Below, in pieces: positions 45,195 through 54,604 of a stretch of DNA of 64,000 bases (positions are counted from its first letter, which is position 1; the number at the start of each line of letters is the position of its first letter). A program made the position numbers and the translations under genes. Below the pieces are notes generated by a model. It was not told the origin of the DNA and did not search any database. It saw nothing but the letters and a program-made list of their open reading frames with translations. This DNA comes from an uncultured Mucilaginibacter sp. (GTDB lineage Bacteria; Bacteroidota; Bacteroidia; Sphingobacteriales; Sphingobacteriaceae), in the NCBI GenBank assembly GCA_913775265.1, contig CAJYJH010000033.1:62001-126000 (forward strand), read 5' to 3'.

Positions 45195-48100
45195 ATGAAG
45201 AAAATTCTACTCGCATGTTTGTGTTTTCTATTTGCGTTTACGGCGCAGGTTTATGCACAAAACAGAACAGTGACTGGTACTGTGACCGCCAAAGAGGATG
45301 GTTTGCCATTGCCAGGGGTTACTGTAAAAGTGAAAAATGGAACGGCCGGTGCTCAAACCGGGCCTGATGGTAAGTACTCTTTAAGTGTTCCGGCTAATTC
45401 TACATTAGTATTTAGCTTTATTGGTTACACGCCAACCGAAGTACCTGTTGGAGGTAAAAGCGTAATTAGTGTTTCTCTCGAGGCCTCAAGCCGTCAATTA
45501 GGAGAGGTTGTAATTACCGGTGCATTGGGTTTACAAAGGCAAAAAAAGGAGGTTGGCTTTGCCGCAACAACTTTAAATAATACTACTGTAAATGCCGGTA
45601 GTGCTGTAAACATTGCCAATGGTTTACAGGGTAAAGTTTCCGGTTTAAATATCACTACTACCAACACAGGTGTTTTCGAAAACGTTAAAATCAACTTACG
45701 TGGTATACACTCACTAACTGGTAATAACAACCCATTGTTGTTATTAGACGGTGTGCAGTCTGATCTTAACTACCTGTCGTCTTTAAATCCTAATGATATT
45801 GAAGACGTTACCGTATTAAAGGGTGCTGCTGCTGCCGGTATTTACGGTTCAGATGCCCGCAACGGTGTAATTGTGGTAACTACGAAAAAAGGTAGCCGTA
45901 CCGGAAAACCTGTAGTAACAGTTAGCAATTCAACACAATTTCAAAAAACCAGCTTTTTTCCAAAGTTCCAGCGTGAATTTGGTTTAGGTGGTGGTGGTAC
46001 CAGTGCAAACAGCCAGGGAGCTTATACTCCTATTGAGAACTGGTCATGGGGTCCTCAATATACTGGTTTGCCAATTCAATATGGCCCTGATTATCGTGAT
46101 AATGGCATTAATTTAGACCCTTTAACTACCACTTATGATGATAAAAATGACCGTCAAACGTTTTTTAAAACCGGCTCTATCATCCAAAACAACGTAACTT
46201 ATGGCGATAAGGCATTCTTCCTGAGTGTACAGGACGCTAACATCAATGGTATCATTCCAGGTACTCCTGATAAAAACCGTCGTACCGGTATCCGCCTGAA
46301 CAGCGAAAGAGAGTATGGTCGCTTGAAAGTAGGTTTAAACACCAACTATATCCAGCAAAACTATAACATCTTCGACCAGGAAGGTATGTCTGATTTTAAT
46401 TCATCTCAAAACGTTGGATTGAACCAGGGTTTAATGAACCTATTGTTCAATACTGGTGGTTTTGTCCCGTTAAAAGACTTCAAAGATTTTAACAACAATC
46501 CTTACGCTCAGTATAACAACTACTATACTGACTACGGATTAAACCCTTACTTTGCAATAGACAACTGGCGCAAAAGAGGTAAAAGACAAGACTTCATTGC
46601 CAACCTAAATTTGAACTTCAAAGTTACCGATTGGTTTAATTTAACTTACCGGGCAGGTATCAATACTCAGAATACTGATGAGAGAAGAACTTCACAAGGT
46701 GAGTTAGCTAATAGCTTTGGTACAAGCGTTCGTAACTTTAACTCACTTCCCGGTAGTGTTGAGGAGCGTTCATACCGCTATCAGCGTTTATCGCAAGAGT
46801 TGTTTGGTAACTTTAACAAGCAGATCAACGATGATCTTAAAGTAACCGGTGTTTTAGGTTACTATTTACGTCAGGACGACCAACGCGATACCCGTGTAGG
46901 TGCTGTTAATTTAGTAATCCCTGATCTTTATAACATCAGCCAGCGTACCGGTAACTTAACAGGTTCTTCACCGTCAAGACGTACCCGTTTGCAGGCATTT
47001 TATGGCAGTGCTGCTTTAAGTTATAAAGGTTGGGCTAACATCGAGGTTACCGGTCGTCAGGAGATTACCTCAGTGCTTGACCCTAGCCAAAACTCTTATT
47101 TCTATCCAGGTGTAAGCGGATCGTTAGTGTTAACTGATGCAATATCCGGATTAAAATCAGATGCTTTAAGCTATTTAAAATTACGTAGTGCATGGAGCAA
47201 AACTGCAAATGCTGATATTGCTGCTTACTCGTTGTTGCCAACGTTTTCACAAGCTTCAGGTTTCCCTTACGGATCAATCCCAGGTTATACCGCCAATGAT
47301 GGTATTTTTGACCGCTTGTTGAAACCAGAATCAAACAAAAACTTCGAGGTCGGTTTTGAGTCAGGATTCTTAAATAACCGTATCAATTTAGAAGCAACTT
47401 ATTTCTATCAAAATAACACCAACCAGATCATCCCTGTAAACATATCAAATGCAACAGGTTATACCACTTACACTATCAACGCTGCCTCGTTTATCAACAA
47501 AGGTATTGAGATGGATTTGGGTTTAACACCTTTGGTTAATATCGGTCAGGTTCGTTTGAATTTAAAACTGAACGGTACTTACTACCAAACTAACGTAACC
47601 TCTGTTTATCCGGGTTTAGATCAGTTATCAATCGGTGGTTATACTTACGCCGGCAACTACGCCATCGTTGGTTCTCCAGCATTTGTGATCAGAGCTACCG
47701 ATTATGTTAGAGATGATAATGGTCGCGTAATTGTAAGCCCATTAACCGGTGCCCCAACAGCCGATCCAAATACCAAAGTTTTTGGTAATACTTTACCTAA
47801 ATGGATTGTGGGTGTATCTCCGAGCATCAAATGGAAAGGCCTGAATATTTCAGCCTTATTTGAGTACAAAGGTGGTTACTACAATTACAGTGATATTGGT
47901 AATGCCATGGCTTGGACCGGTGTTTCTCAGTTATCAGCTGTTAACAACCGTGAGCGCTTTGTGTTCCCTAACTCTTCGGTGTTGGTTAACGGACAGTATG
48001 TACCAAATACCAGCGTAACATTAAATAACCCTGAAACATTCTTTACCGGTGTTGCTCGTAGCGTGGCATCAAATTATATCGTTAAAGCTGATGCCTGGAG

Positions 48101-48383
48101 AATGCGCGAGTTAAACATTGGTTATGATTTACCAATCAGCATATTTAAAAGACAAAATGTAGTTAAAGCAGTAAACATTGCTTTAAATGCTCGTAACCTG
48201 TTCTTATGGGTGCCTAAATCTAACATGTACGGTGATCCTGACTTTACTTACAGCCCTAGTGCTTCTAACTTTGGTGTAGGTAGCACTACAGGTGTAACCT
48301 CTGGTAACCAGGCAAGTATTAGCAACTCAACCATTAACCCTCCGGTTAGAACGTTTGGTGGTACCGTTACAGTTACTTTTTAA
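45195..48383 (+). CDS. SusC/RagA-type TonB-linked outer-membrane transporter
   Basis: A 1062-residue SusC-family receptor. The signal peptide (M-K-K-I-L-L-A-C-L-C-F-L-F) ends near V-Y-A-Q. A carboxypeptidase-regulatory-like domain (about 25-100), a plug domain (about 105-230, with L-L-L-L-D-G-V-Q and A-A-A-A-G-I-Y-G-S-D-A-R-N-G-V-I-V-V-T-T-K) and a large barrel follow. With SusD it forms a lidded channel that imports oligosaccharides or peptides using TonB energy. The susD gene follows after 20 bases, and a DUF1735 lipoprotein gene comes next. The substrate cannot be deduced, because no hydrolase lies beside them. Confidence 0.96.
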   Translation: MKKILLACLCFLFAFTAQVYAQNRTVTGTVTAKEDGLPLPGVTVKVKNGTAGAQTGPDGKYSLSVPANSTLVFSFIGYTPTEVPVGGKSVISVSLEASSRQLGEVVITGALGLQRQKKEVGFAATTLNNTTVNAGSAVNIANGLQGKVSGLNITTTNTGVFENVKINLRGIHSLTGNNNPLLLLDGVQSDLNYLSSLNPNDIEDVTVLKGAAAAGIYGSDARNGVIVVTTKKGSRTGKPVVTVSNSTQFQKTSFFPKFQREFGLGGGGTSANSQGAYTPIENWSWGPQYTGLPIQYGPDYRDNGINLDPLTTTYDDKNDRQTFFKTGSIIQNNVTYGDKAFFLSVQDANINGIIPGTPDKNRRTGIRLNSEREYGRLKVGLNTNYIQQNYNIFDQEGMSDFNSSQNVGLNQGLMNLLFNTGGFVPLKDFKDFNNNPYAQYNNYYTDYGLNPYFAIDNWRKRGKRQDFIANLNLNFKVTDWFNLTYRAGINTQNTDERRTSQGELANSFGTSVRNFNSLPGSVEERSYRYQRLSQELFGNFNKQINDDLKVTGVLGYYLRQDDQRDTRVGAVNLVIPDLYNISQRTGNLTGSSPSRRTRLQAFYGSAALSYKGWANIEVTGRQEITSVLDPSQNSYFYPGVSGSLVLTDAISGLKSDALSYLKLRSAWSKTANADIAAYSLLPTFSQASGFPYGSIPGYTANDGIFDRLLKPESNKNFEVGFESGFLNNRINLEATYFYQNNTNQIIPVNISNATGYTTYTINAASFINKGIEMDLGLTPLVNIGQVRLNLKLNGTYYQTNVTSVYPGLDQLSIGGYTYAGNYAIVGSPAFVIRATDYVRDDNGRVIVSPLTGAPTADPNTKVFGNTLPKWIVGVSPSIKWKGLNISALFEYKGGYYNYSDIGNAMAWTGVSQLSAVNNRERFVFPNSSVLVNGQYVPNTSVTLNNPETFFTGVARSVASNYIVKADAWRMRELNIGYDLPISIFKRQNVVKAVNIALNARNLFLWVPKSNMYGDPDFTYSPSASNFGVGSTTGVTSGNQASISNSTINPPVRTFGGTVTVTF

Positions 48384-48403
48384 TCAAGGATAAAAGAAAA
48401 ACG

Positions 48404-49903
48404 ATGAAAAAAATTATATATTCACTTTTTACACTTTCGCTAGTTATAGCAACCGGTTGTAAAAAAGAGTTTTTTGATATAAATCAAAGCCCGAATTCCC
48501 CTACTAATGAATCTGTTACCCCACAGGTTATTTTACCGCGAACATTACATGTAACTGCAGCCAGGATAGGTACAAGCTTCGATTATGCCGCTTTTTGGAC
48601 CGGTTATTGGTCCCGGTCAGGCTCTTACGGGCAATCTATCGAAATAGAGTCATACGCCTTAACCACCGGTTTCCAAACTGGGCAGTGGAGTGGTTGGTAT
48701 GACATCTTGAATGACGAAAATACCATGGAAGTTAAAGCACGTGCTGCTGGATTACCTTTTTATGAAGCTGCTGCTAAAACTTTAAAAGCCATGGGTTTTA
48801 TGTATTTGGTAGACCAATACAATAATGTTCCCTATACTAAAGCTTTTGATATTGTAAACAACTTGCTGCCAACTTATGATAAAGGGGAAGACATCTATGC
48901 AGATCTTTTTGTGCAATTAGATGCCGCAGGTAAATTGTTTGCTGGTGTTTCCAATCTCGATAATGCTACACGTGCGTCTGACGTTCTGTTTGGTGGTGAT
49001 ACCGGTAGATGGCGCAAGTTAATTAACACCTTAAGATTAAAACTTTTGTTACACGAGTCGCAAGTTGTCTCTGCTGCAACGATTTCTACGGTAGTTGGTC
49101 AAATCAATGCTGATGGTTCAGGCTATCTAACTCAGGATGCATTAGTAAACCCGGGTTATGCCGTTGTTGATGGTCAGCAAAATCCTTATTACAATACTTA
49201 TAAGTCTACAGCGTTAGGTGTGATTGACTCTTATAATAGAGCAAACAATTACATACTATTTAAATATTTTGGTCCGGATGGCGTTTACAATACTGCTGAC
49301 GACGATCCGCGTTTAAAGTATGTATTTAGCGCTGCTGCAACTCCAATAAGCGGTAATGTGTATAGAGGTACTAATTTTGGTGAAGTGCTTCCGAATAACG
49401 ATCCTTATCGTGCAGCTAACCAATCCGACGTAGCTGGCCCTGGCTTAGCAAAAAGCGCTATTCAAGCTCAGCCGCTTTTAACTAATACCGAAAGCTTATT
49501 TATGCAAGCCGAAGCTCAGCAGAGAGGCTGGATCAGCGGTGCAGCTCAAACTTCTTATGAAAACGCTATTCGCGCATCTTTCACTTATTTAGGTGCGCCA
49601 AACGTTACAACTTACCTTGCCCGTAATGATGTGAGTTTCGCAGCAGCGTCTGATAAAATCAGACAAATTGTGTATCAAAAGTATTTGTCACTTATTGGCT
49701 TGGATAACTTTGAGGCATATGTTGATTACAGAAGGCTAGGTGTTCCAACCGATTTACCTTTATCTCTAAACGCTAACAGAATCAACAATGTAATTCCATT
49801 ACGTTTGCCATATCCGCAAAGCGAGTACAACTACAATCCTCAGAACGTAGCCGGACAAGGAACCATAAATACACAGACATCAACTATCTTCTGGGATAAA
49901 TAA
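48404..49903 (+). CDS. SusD/RagB-family nutrient-binding outer-membrane lipoprotein (SusD-like_2)
   Basis: A 499-residue surface lipoprotein. The signal peptide ends in the lipobox A-T-G-C-K-K (Cys19). The mature part has the TPR-like helical fold of the SusD-like_2 group, with W-x-G-Y-W-S-R-S-G near the start and E-N-A-I-R-A-S-F-T-Y-L near the end. It would act as the lid and substrate-binding partner of the SusC protein encoded just upstream. Length and gene order are normal. Confidence 0.93.
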   Translation: MKKIIYSLFTLSLVIATGCKKEFFDINQSPNSPTNESVTPQVILPRTLHVTAARIGTSFDYAAFWTGYWSRSGSYGQSIEIESYALTTGFQTGQWSGWYDILNDENTMEVKARAAGLPFYEAAAKTLKAMGFMYLVDQYNNVPYTKAFDIVNNLLPTYDKGEDIYADLFVQLDAAGKLFAGVSNLDNATRASDVLFGGDTGRWRKLINTLRLKLLLHESQVVSAATISTVVGQINADGSGYLTQDALVNPGYAVVDGQQNPYYNTYKSTALGVIDSYNRANNYILFKYFGPDGVYNTADDDPRLKYVFSAAATPISGNVYRGTNFGEVLPNNDPYRAANQSDVAGPGLAKSAIQAQPLLTNTESLFMQAEAQQRGWISGAAQTSYENAIRASFTYLGAPNVTTYLARNDVSFAAASDKIRQIVYQKYLSLIGLDNFEAYVDYRRLGVPTDLPLSLNANRINNVIPLRLPYPQSEYNYNPQNVAGQGTINTQTSTIFWDK

Positions 49904-49925
49904 TTAATCTATAAAAAATACAGAA

Positions 49926-50471
49926 ATGAAGATATTTTCAAGAATTTTGACACTGGCAGTGCTTTCTTTAAGCCTTGCATCGTGCCTGAAAGATAAGGGA
50001 TATGATGAAGACCGATACGGTATTAATGTAGAAGAAGTTGAATCTTACAAAATTGTAAATATTCCTTCTACCAACACTACACTTGCTGTAAGCAGTACTT
50101 ATGCAAGAACAGTTACAAGCGCCACTTTAACTGTTCCGGTACATTTATCTGCCAGAGATGCGGCAGCTGAGAATTTGGCTGTTACCTTGGCTGTGGATCA
50201 GGCTGATACTAAAATCACTGCTTACAACGCTACTGTAGCAACAGCATCAAGATATACACGCATGCCATCAAATGCTTATACCGTTAATAATGGCGGTGTA
50301 GCAAATATTGTAAGTGGTAGCAAAGATGCTTCGGTTACACTGACGGTTACGCCAAGTAGCTTACCTGCCGGCCGTTATATTATCCCTTTAAGCATTACAA
50401 GTATAGATAAACCGGGTTACACCATTAGCGGTAATCAAGGTTATCGTTTAATACTGGTTATTATAACGTAA
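49926..50471 (+). CDS. DUF1735-type lipoprotein of the Sus-like operon
   Basis: A 181-residue lipoprotein with lipobox L-A-S-C (Cys19) and a mature start L-K-D-K-G-Y-D-E-D. It contains a beta-sandwich like the DUF1735 domain seen next to SusD in other Sus-like loci, where it is thought to be a surface glycan- or peptide-binding protein. It is the last gene of the operon, 22 bases after susD, and a strong terminator follows. Only one domain is present; family members often carry further C-terminal binding domains, so this is a short version. Confidence 0.8.
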   Translation: MKIFSRILTLAVLSLSLASCLKDKGYDEDRYGINVEEVESYKIVNIPSTNTTLAVSSTYARTVTSATLTVPVHLSARDAAAENLAVTLAVDQADTKITAYNATVATASRYTRMPSNAYTVNNGGVANIVSGSKDASVTLTVTPSSLPAGRYIIPLSITSIDKPGYTISGNQGYRLILVIIT

Positions 50472-50485
50472 AAATTATTATACTT

Positions 50486-50529
50486 AAAAGAGAAAGGCCT
50501 TTTGTTTTTGCAAAAGGCCTTTCTCTTTT
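50486..50529 (+). terminator. Strong terminator of the susC-susD operon
   Basis: Arms of 19 bp (50486-50504 and 50511-50529), perfect complements containing AGAAAGGCCTTTTG, close a 6-base loop. A T-rich stretch follows. Confidence 0.88.
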
Positions 50530-50640
50530 TCTACACATCCAATAAGGGGTTGGATAGATTATCAACTCGTAAGCTTGTGATTTAACTAAGCAAAATATAA
50601 TTGTACACTTAAGAAAATTAATTATTTTAAGTGTTTTTGC

Positions 50641-51333
50641 CTATTTTAAAGTGTTGTAATATTCAATCAGCCGAATTAAATCAGCATCTTCTTTTAGATT
50701 TAAATTATTGTTTTTAATATAAGTTTCGAGGTCAGATTGCTTGTTGCCAAGAACTTCTAAAACTGACTTTTTATCTTTTTTTATCTTACTAATTCTGTTG
50801 TTACTGCTGATGTAATACTTGGTTGTTGCAGAAATTTGTTTACTTACAATTAATGAGCCCGGAGCCCGCTCATCAACAATCTTTTTTTCAGTACGTTTAA
50901 GTAATAGAGTATTACCGTCTGCCAATACTTCGTAATACGTTTTTTCATTTCCACCATCAATTGCTTTAAAGCCATTTCTAAACGTTATTCGGGGCCAATC
51001 TTTGTCATCAGCATTAGTAAGCGTAAATGCTTTAACCGGTGCAGAAAAACGTTTTGATGTATTGTCGTCCGCCAAAAAAATTAATAACTCTCTTACTTGG
51101 TCGTATTTTAGATTTAAATTGTTGTATATCGTTCCGTCCTCAAGCTGTATATTACCTTTAACCCAATCGTTAAACAGGTATGGCGATCCGTTCATATCTT
51201 TGTAAAGATCGCCGTTAACCGTAAGGCCTTCTGAGTTTGCGCTAAAGTTGACACCTGGTTGTTGTGCGTAAGTTTGCTTGTAAGCAACTGTTAGCATACA
51301 GGGTAAAAGTAGGGTTATAATCTTTTTGGTCAT
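50641..51333 (-). CDS. Secreted protein, function unknown
   Basis: A 230-residue exported protein. The N-terminus M-T-K-K-I-I-T-L-L-L-P-C-M-L-T-V-A is a signal peptide ending near Y-A-Q. The mature part is beta-rich early (D-G-T-I-Y-N-N-L-N-L-K-Y-D) with a Lys-rich stretch near residue 185 (I-K-K-D-K-K-S) and a C-terminal helix. Proteins of this type are widespread in Bacteroidota without known function. It is convergent to the DUF1735 gene. Confidence 0.72.
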   Translation of the reverse strand: MTKKIITLLLPCMLTVAYKQTYAQQPGVNFSANSEGLTVNGDLYKDMNGSPYLFNDWVKGNIQLEDGTIYNNLNLKYDQVRELLIFLADDNTSKRFSAPVKAFTLTNADDKDWPRITFRNGFKAIDGGNEKTYYEVLADGNTLLLKRTEKKIVDERAPGSLIVSKQISATTKYYISSNNRISKIKKDKKSVLEVLGNKQSDLETYIKNNNLNLKEDADLIRLIEYYNTLK

Positions 51334-51385
51334 TAGCTGTTTAATTTGATGTATTAAATTTAACTGATATTTTATATAAAACCAA

Positions 51386-51413
51386 AAGAGCTACACAAAT
51401 ACGCGTAGCTCTT
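51386..51413 (-). terminator. Terminator after the small acidic protein gene
   Basis: AAGAGCTAC (51386-51394) and GTAGCTCTT (51405-51413) are perfect 9-bp arms, followed on the minus strand by TTGGTTTTATA. It lies 25 bases past the stop of the gene at 51439. Confidence 0.65.
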
Positions 51414-51438
51414 CCATAGTAAGTCAGGCTATTTTAAT

Positions 51439-51753
51439 TTACTCCCCATCCATCCCTTCCGGATCGCCTTCTTTCTTCAACTGGTCTAATGACAGGTTTG
51501 TACTGCCGCCCATGTTTTCTTCTTTTTCAGCGCTGTCGCCTTGAATTGTTAGCGGTGCTTCAGTGTTGCCTGCGTCAGTATGCAGATACTCATCGTTTGT
51601 GTTTTGGTTTTGCTCACGCTCGTTAACGGCGCTTTCCTGCTCATCGGTGTTAAACTTGGCAGCATCTGCATTGCCGGCATCCTGTCTTTTGTCGTTATCG
51701 GTGTTCAGATAATCTTCGCGGCTATCTAAGTTACTGGTGTTTTCTGTGTTCAT
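51439..51753 (-). CDS. Small acidic low-complexity protein, unknown
   Basis: A 104-residue hydrophilic protein rich in Asp, Glu, Asn and Thr, with no signal peptide or membrane segment. It has repeated N-T-D-x-x-x-x-A or T-D-A-G-N motifs (D-A-G-N-A-D-A-A, H-T-D-A-G-N-T-E-A) and the end G-D-P-E-G-M-D-G-E. It is probably disordered. Similar small proteins occur in related genomes without known role; a stress or desiccation role is only a guess. A terminator follows. Confidence 0.6.
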   Translation of the reverse strand: MNTENTSNLDSREDYLNTDNDKRQDAGNADAAKFNTDEQESAVNEREQNQNTNDEYLHTDAGNTEAPLTIQGDSAEKEENMGGSTNLSLDQLKKEGDPEGMDGE

Positions 51754-51941
51754 AATTATGATGTTTTAATGCATAACCTTAGAAAATAAGGTGAGGTTTT
51801 GTTAAAATAAAATAGTGTTGATTAACAGAAAGTTAAATCACTAAAAAATATTTAAGAAACATTAAACTTTGCCCAAGTTAAGCAGTCGAACTAAGCAGAA
51901 AACGAGATGCATTGGCTGCATTTTTCGGTAAGTGTATAACA

Positions 51942-52934
51942 ATGAAAAACTTTAACAAATATCTGGTTGGTATAGGATTGAGTATCCTCACAACCATGTC
52001 GCTGGCCTTTAATGCTGATGCACAACGCGGTGGCAGAGGGGGCGGTGGTTTCCGTGGTGGAGGCGGCTTTCATGGCGGTGGTAGTTTTGGCGGAGGCGGT
52101 GGCTTTCGTGGTGGTGGTGGTTTTTCTGCTCGAGGTGGTTTTAACCGTGGCGGATTTGCACCCCGTAGTAATTATGGTATAAGACCTAATTATGGCGGTG
52201 GCCGGATTGTAGCACCGCGCGGCGGATATGCTTATCGCGGTGGTATTGGTCGTCCGGGATACGGCGGTTGGGGTAATCGCAGTTATTTTTATGGTCGCCC
52301 GTATTACAGAGGTGGTGTTAGGGGCTTTTACGGCCGTCCGTATGGAGGCTTGTATTATAACTACCGTGGTTACTATAATAGCTATTACTATCCACGCATA
52401 GGAGTAAGCATCGGTGTTTTGCCTTACGGTTACTATCCGTTCTATTGGGGTAATAACCAGTATTACTACAGCAACGGTTTTTATTATCAGCAATACAATA
52501 ACCAATATACTGTGGTTGAGCCACCTGTCGGTGCCGAGATTAATCAGTTGCCTGATGATGCCGAAGCTATTACCATTGATGGTCAGCAATACTATGAATC
52601 AAACGGTGTGTATTATTTGCCTATCACCAAGCCTAATGGTCGTTTAGCTTACCGCGTGGCCGGTAAAGATGGTGAATTGAATACCGAGAATGGTCAGTAC
52701 AATAACAATGGACAGTACAATAATGGCAACAATAGCGGTAATTACAGCAACGATTACCCGCAAGTGGGCGATGTAATTGATGAGTTACCTCAGGATAGCC
52801 GTAAAGTAAAAATAGACGGACAAAAGTATTACGTTACTCCGGATGGTATTTACCTGCAGCAGCAACGTAATACCGATGGCAAAGTTATCTATGTTGTGAC
52901 CAGTGTACCTGGCGACGAAGATGACGATCAGTAA
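51942..52934 (+). CDS. Secreted Gly/Tyr/Arg-rich DUF6515-type protein
   Basis: A 330-residue exported protein starting M-K-N-F-N-K-Y-L-V-G-I-G-L, with the signal peptide ending near A-D-A-Q. Residues about 28-150 are low-complexity Gly/Arg/Tyr-rich (R-G-G-G-G-F-R-G-G-G-G-F). The C-terminal half has two copies of a unit of about 30 residues: I-N-Q-L-P-D-D-A-E-A-I-T-I-D-G and I-D-E-L-P-Q-D-S-R-K-V-K-I-D-G, each followed by Q-x-Y-Y-x-x-x-x-G-x-Y. It probably sits in or outside the envelope; the mechanism is unknown. The ATG at 51942 begins the signal peptide. Confidence 0.8.
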   Translation: MKNFNKYLVGIGLSILTTMSLAFNADAQRGGRGGGGFRGGGGFHGGGSFGGGGGFRGGGGFSARGGFNRGGFAPRSNYGIRPNYGGGRIVAPRGGYAYRGGIGRPGYGGWGNRSYFYGRPYYRGGVRGFYGRPYGGLYYNYRGYYNSYYYPRIGVSIGVLPYGYYPFYWGNNQYYYSNGFYYQQYNNQYTVVEPPVGAEINQLPDDAEAITIDGQQYYESNGVYYLPITKPNGRLAYRVAGKDGELNTENGQYNNNGQYNNGNNSGNYSNDYPQVGDVIDELPQDSRKVKIDGQKYYVTPDGIYLQQQRNTDGKVIYVVTSVPGDEDDDQ

Positions 52935-53063
52935 TTTATAAGTGATGGTAGTTTTAAGAGAGGGGTGAGGCCGCAAGGTTTTGTCCCTTTTTTTGTTAAT
53001 TCAAATTAAGTTAAACATTATCTGTTTTGAAGTTTTCTTATTAAGAACTAATAAGAATTGGAC

Positions 53064-53408
53064 ATGGAAAATAATCAATATCAGGAAATTATTCAGAAGC
53101 TGTTAGACTGCGTGCTGGCTTGTGAAAATTGTGCAACCGCATGTTTGGGGGAGGATGATGTGAAAATGATGGTACCTTGCATTAAGCTTGATCGCGATTG
53201 TGCCGACATTTGTTTAGTAGCTGCTCGGTTATTACAACGCAATTCGGAAATTGCCCTGCAGTATTTACTGTTATGCGAAGAGGCCTGTCGTAAATGTGCC
53301 GAAGAGTGTGGAAAGCATGAGCATGACCATTGCCAAAAATGTGCAGAAGCATGCCGCACTTGTGCCGATGCTTGTCATGCCTTGCATCAGCCCATTACTC
53401 AGAACTAA
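53064..53408 (+). CDS. Four-helix-bundle copper-binding Cys-rich protein (Csp/DUF326)
   Basis: A 114-residue cytosolic protein with Cys spaced on helices: C-E-N-C-A-T-A-C, C-I-K-L-D-R-D-C-A-D-I-C, C-E-E-A-C-R-K-C-A-E-E-C and C-Q-K-C-A-E-A-C-R-T-C-A-D-A-C. This matches the Csp copper-storage family, which binds many Cu(I) ions inside a helical bundle. Having no signal peptide, it fits the cytosolic Csp3 type. The start at 53064 is ATG; an in-frame TTG lies six bases earlier. Confidence 0.92.
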   Translation: MENNQYQEIIQKLLDCVLACENCATACLGEDDVKMMVPCIKLDRDCADICLVAARLLQRNSEIALQYLLLCEEACRKCAEECGKHEHDHCQKCAEACRTCADACHALHQPITQN

Positions 53409-53428
53409 GAAAAAAGTTTGATACGGAG

Positions 53429-53462
53429 AAGCACTTGCTCGGTTAAAGCAGGTGCTTTTTTG
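53429..53462 (+). terminator. Rho-independent terminator after the copper-binding gene
   Basis: AAGCACTTGCT (53429-53439) pairs with AGCAGGTGCTT (53447-53457) with one G-T pair and is followed by TTTTTT. Confidence 0.8.
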
Positions 53463-53533
53463 TTTGCTGTTGCCGATTGTAAAATAAAAATTAAAACTTG
53501 CAAACGTGCTAAATAAATTAGCAAATTTGTTTT

Positions 53534-54604
53534 ATGGCAGTAGCGGCGAATCAGGATTATTTTAAGGGGCGGGGTGCGCAGGTAAATACAAATAACAGGT
53601 ATTTAAAAGCCAGTTATGTTGCCCAGCACATTGAGGCGCTTGACGAGCCGATGCTGCAAAACGGCAAAACGCAAATTTTTGAAGAAACGCCCAAGCAAAT
53701 TGTTAGTAAATCTAATAGCCCGGATATACATCATGGCGATTCGATAAACCCGTATCAAGGTTGCGAGCATGGGTGTATATACTGCTATGCACGTAACAGC
53801 CATGAGTATTATGGCTTTAGTGCCGGGCTCGATTTTGAACGGAAAATCATTGTAAAGCGTAATGCTCCCGAATTGTTAGAAGAATATTTTAACAAGCGCG
53901 GTTACAAACCATCTCCCATTGTTTTATCGGGCAATACTGATTGTTACCAACCTATTGAACGGGAACTGGAAATTACCCGGCGCATGCTGCAACTGTTTTT
54001 ACAATACAAACATCCGGTAAGCATCATCACCAAGAATAACCTTATTTTGCGCGATACGGATATCATTACCGAGTTGGCTAAGCTCAACCTCATTCATGTG
54101 AATATATCTATCACCTCACTCGATGAACAGTTACGCCAAAAACTGGAGCCTCGTACGGTAACATCAATAGGTAGATTGAATGTGGTCGAAAAATTGTCGC
54201 AGAAAGGTGTACCGGTTAGGGTTATGACGGCGCCGATTATTCCGGGGTTGAACAGCAACGAAGTGCCGGCTATTATAAAAGCGGCGGCCAACCGTGGCGC
54301 TGTTGATGCCGGTTTTACCATGGTGCGTCTTAACGGCAGTATTGCCGAAATATTTACCGATTGGATACACAAAACTTTCCCCGACCGGGCCGAAAAAGTG
54401 CTGAACCTGATACGCGAATGTCATGATGGCAATTTGAACGATAGCGAGTTTGGACGCCGCATGAGCGGGGACGGTCAGGTAGCTGAATCTATTCAGCAGT
54501 TATATCGTGTGGCCTGTAACCGTTACCTGGCCAACCGGCAAATGCCGGAATACGACCTGTCTCTTTTTACACCCAAAGCTGGTAAGCAAACATCATTGTT
54601 TTAA
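53534..54604 (+). CDS. Radical SAM protein, PA0069 family
   Basis: A 356-residue radical SAM enzyme. The cluster-binding motif C-E-H-G-C-I-Y-C-Y (CxxxCxxC) is at about residue 77, preceded by N-P-Y-Q-G. The 4Fe-4S/SAM barrel follows, with L-S-G-N-T-D-C-Y-Q-P-I-E and S-I-T-T-S-L-like strands (S-I-T-S-L-D). The PA0069 family is widespread and its reaction is not established; it resembles DNA photoproduct lyases distantly. It stands alone between the Csp gene and the VOC gene. Confidence 0.9.
   Translation: MAVAANQDYFKGRGAQVNTNNRYLKASYVAQHIEALDEPMLQNGKTQIFEETPKQIVSKSNSPDIHHGDSINPYQGCEHGCIYCYARNSHEYYGFSAGLDFERKIIVKRNAPELLEEYFNKRGYKPSPIVLSGNTDCYQPIERELEITRRMLQLFLQYKHPVSIITKNNLILRDTDIITELAKLNLIHVNISITSLDEQLRQKLEPRTVTSIGRLNVVEKLSQKGVPVRVMTAPIIPGLNSNEVPAIIKAAANRGAVDAGFTMVRLNGSIAEIFTDWIHKTFPDRAEKVLNLIRECHDGNLNDSEFGRRMSGDGQVAESIQQLYRVACNRYLANRQMPEYDLSLFTPKAGKQTSLF

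Noticed and set aside
51891..52589. Long open frame opposite the Gly-rich DUF6515-type gene
   Set aside because: It is Thr/Ile/Ala-rich low-complexity sequence, the expected antisense image of a Gly/Tyr-rich gene, and shows no family motif.
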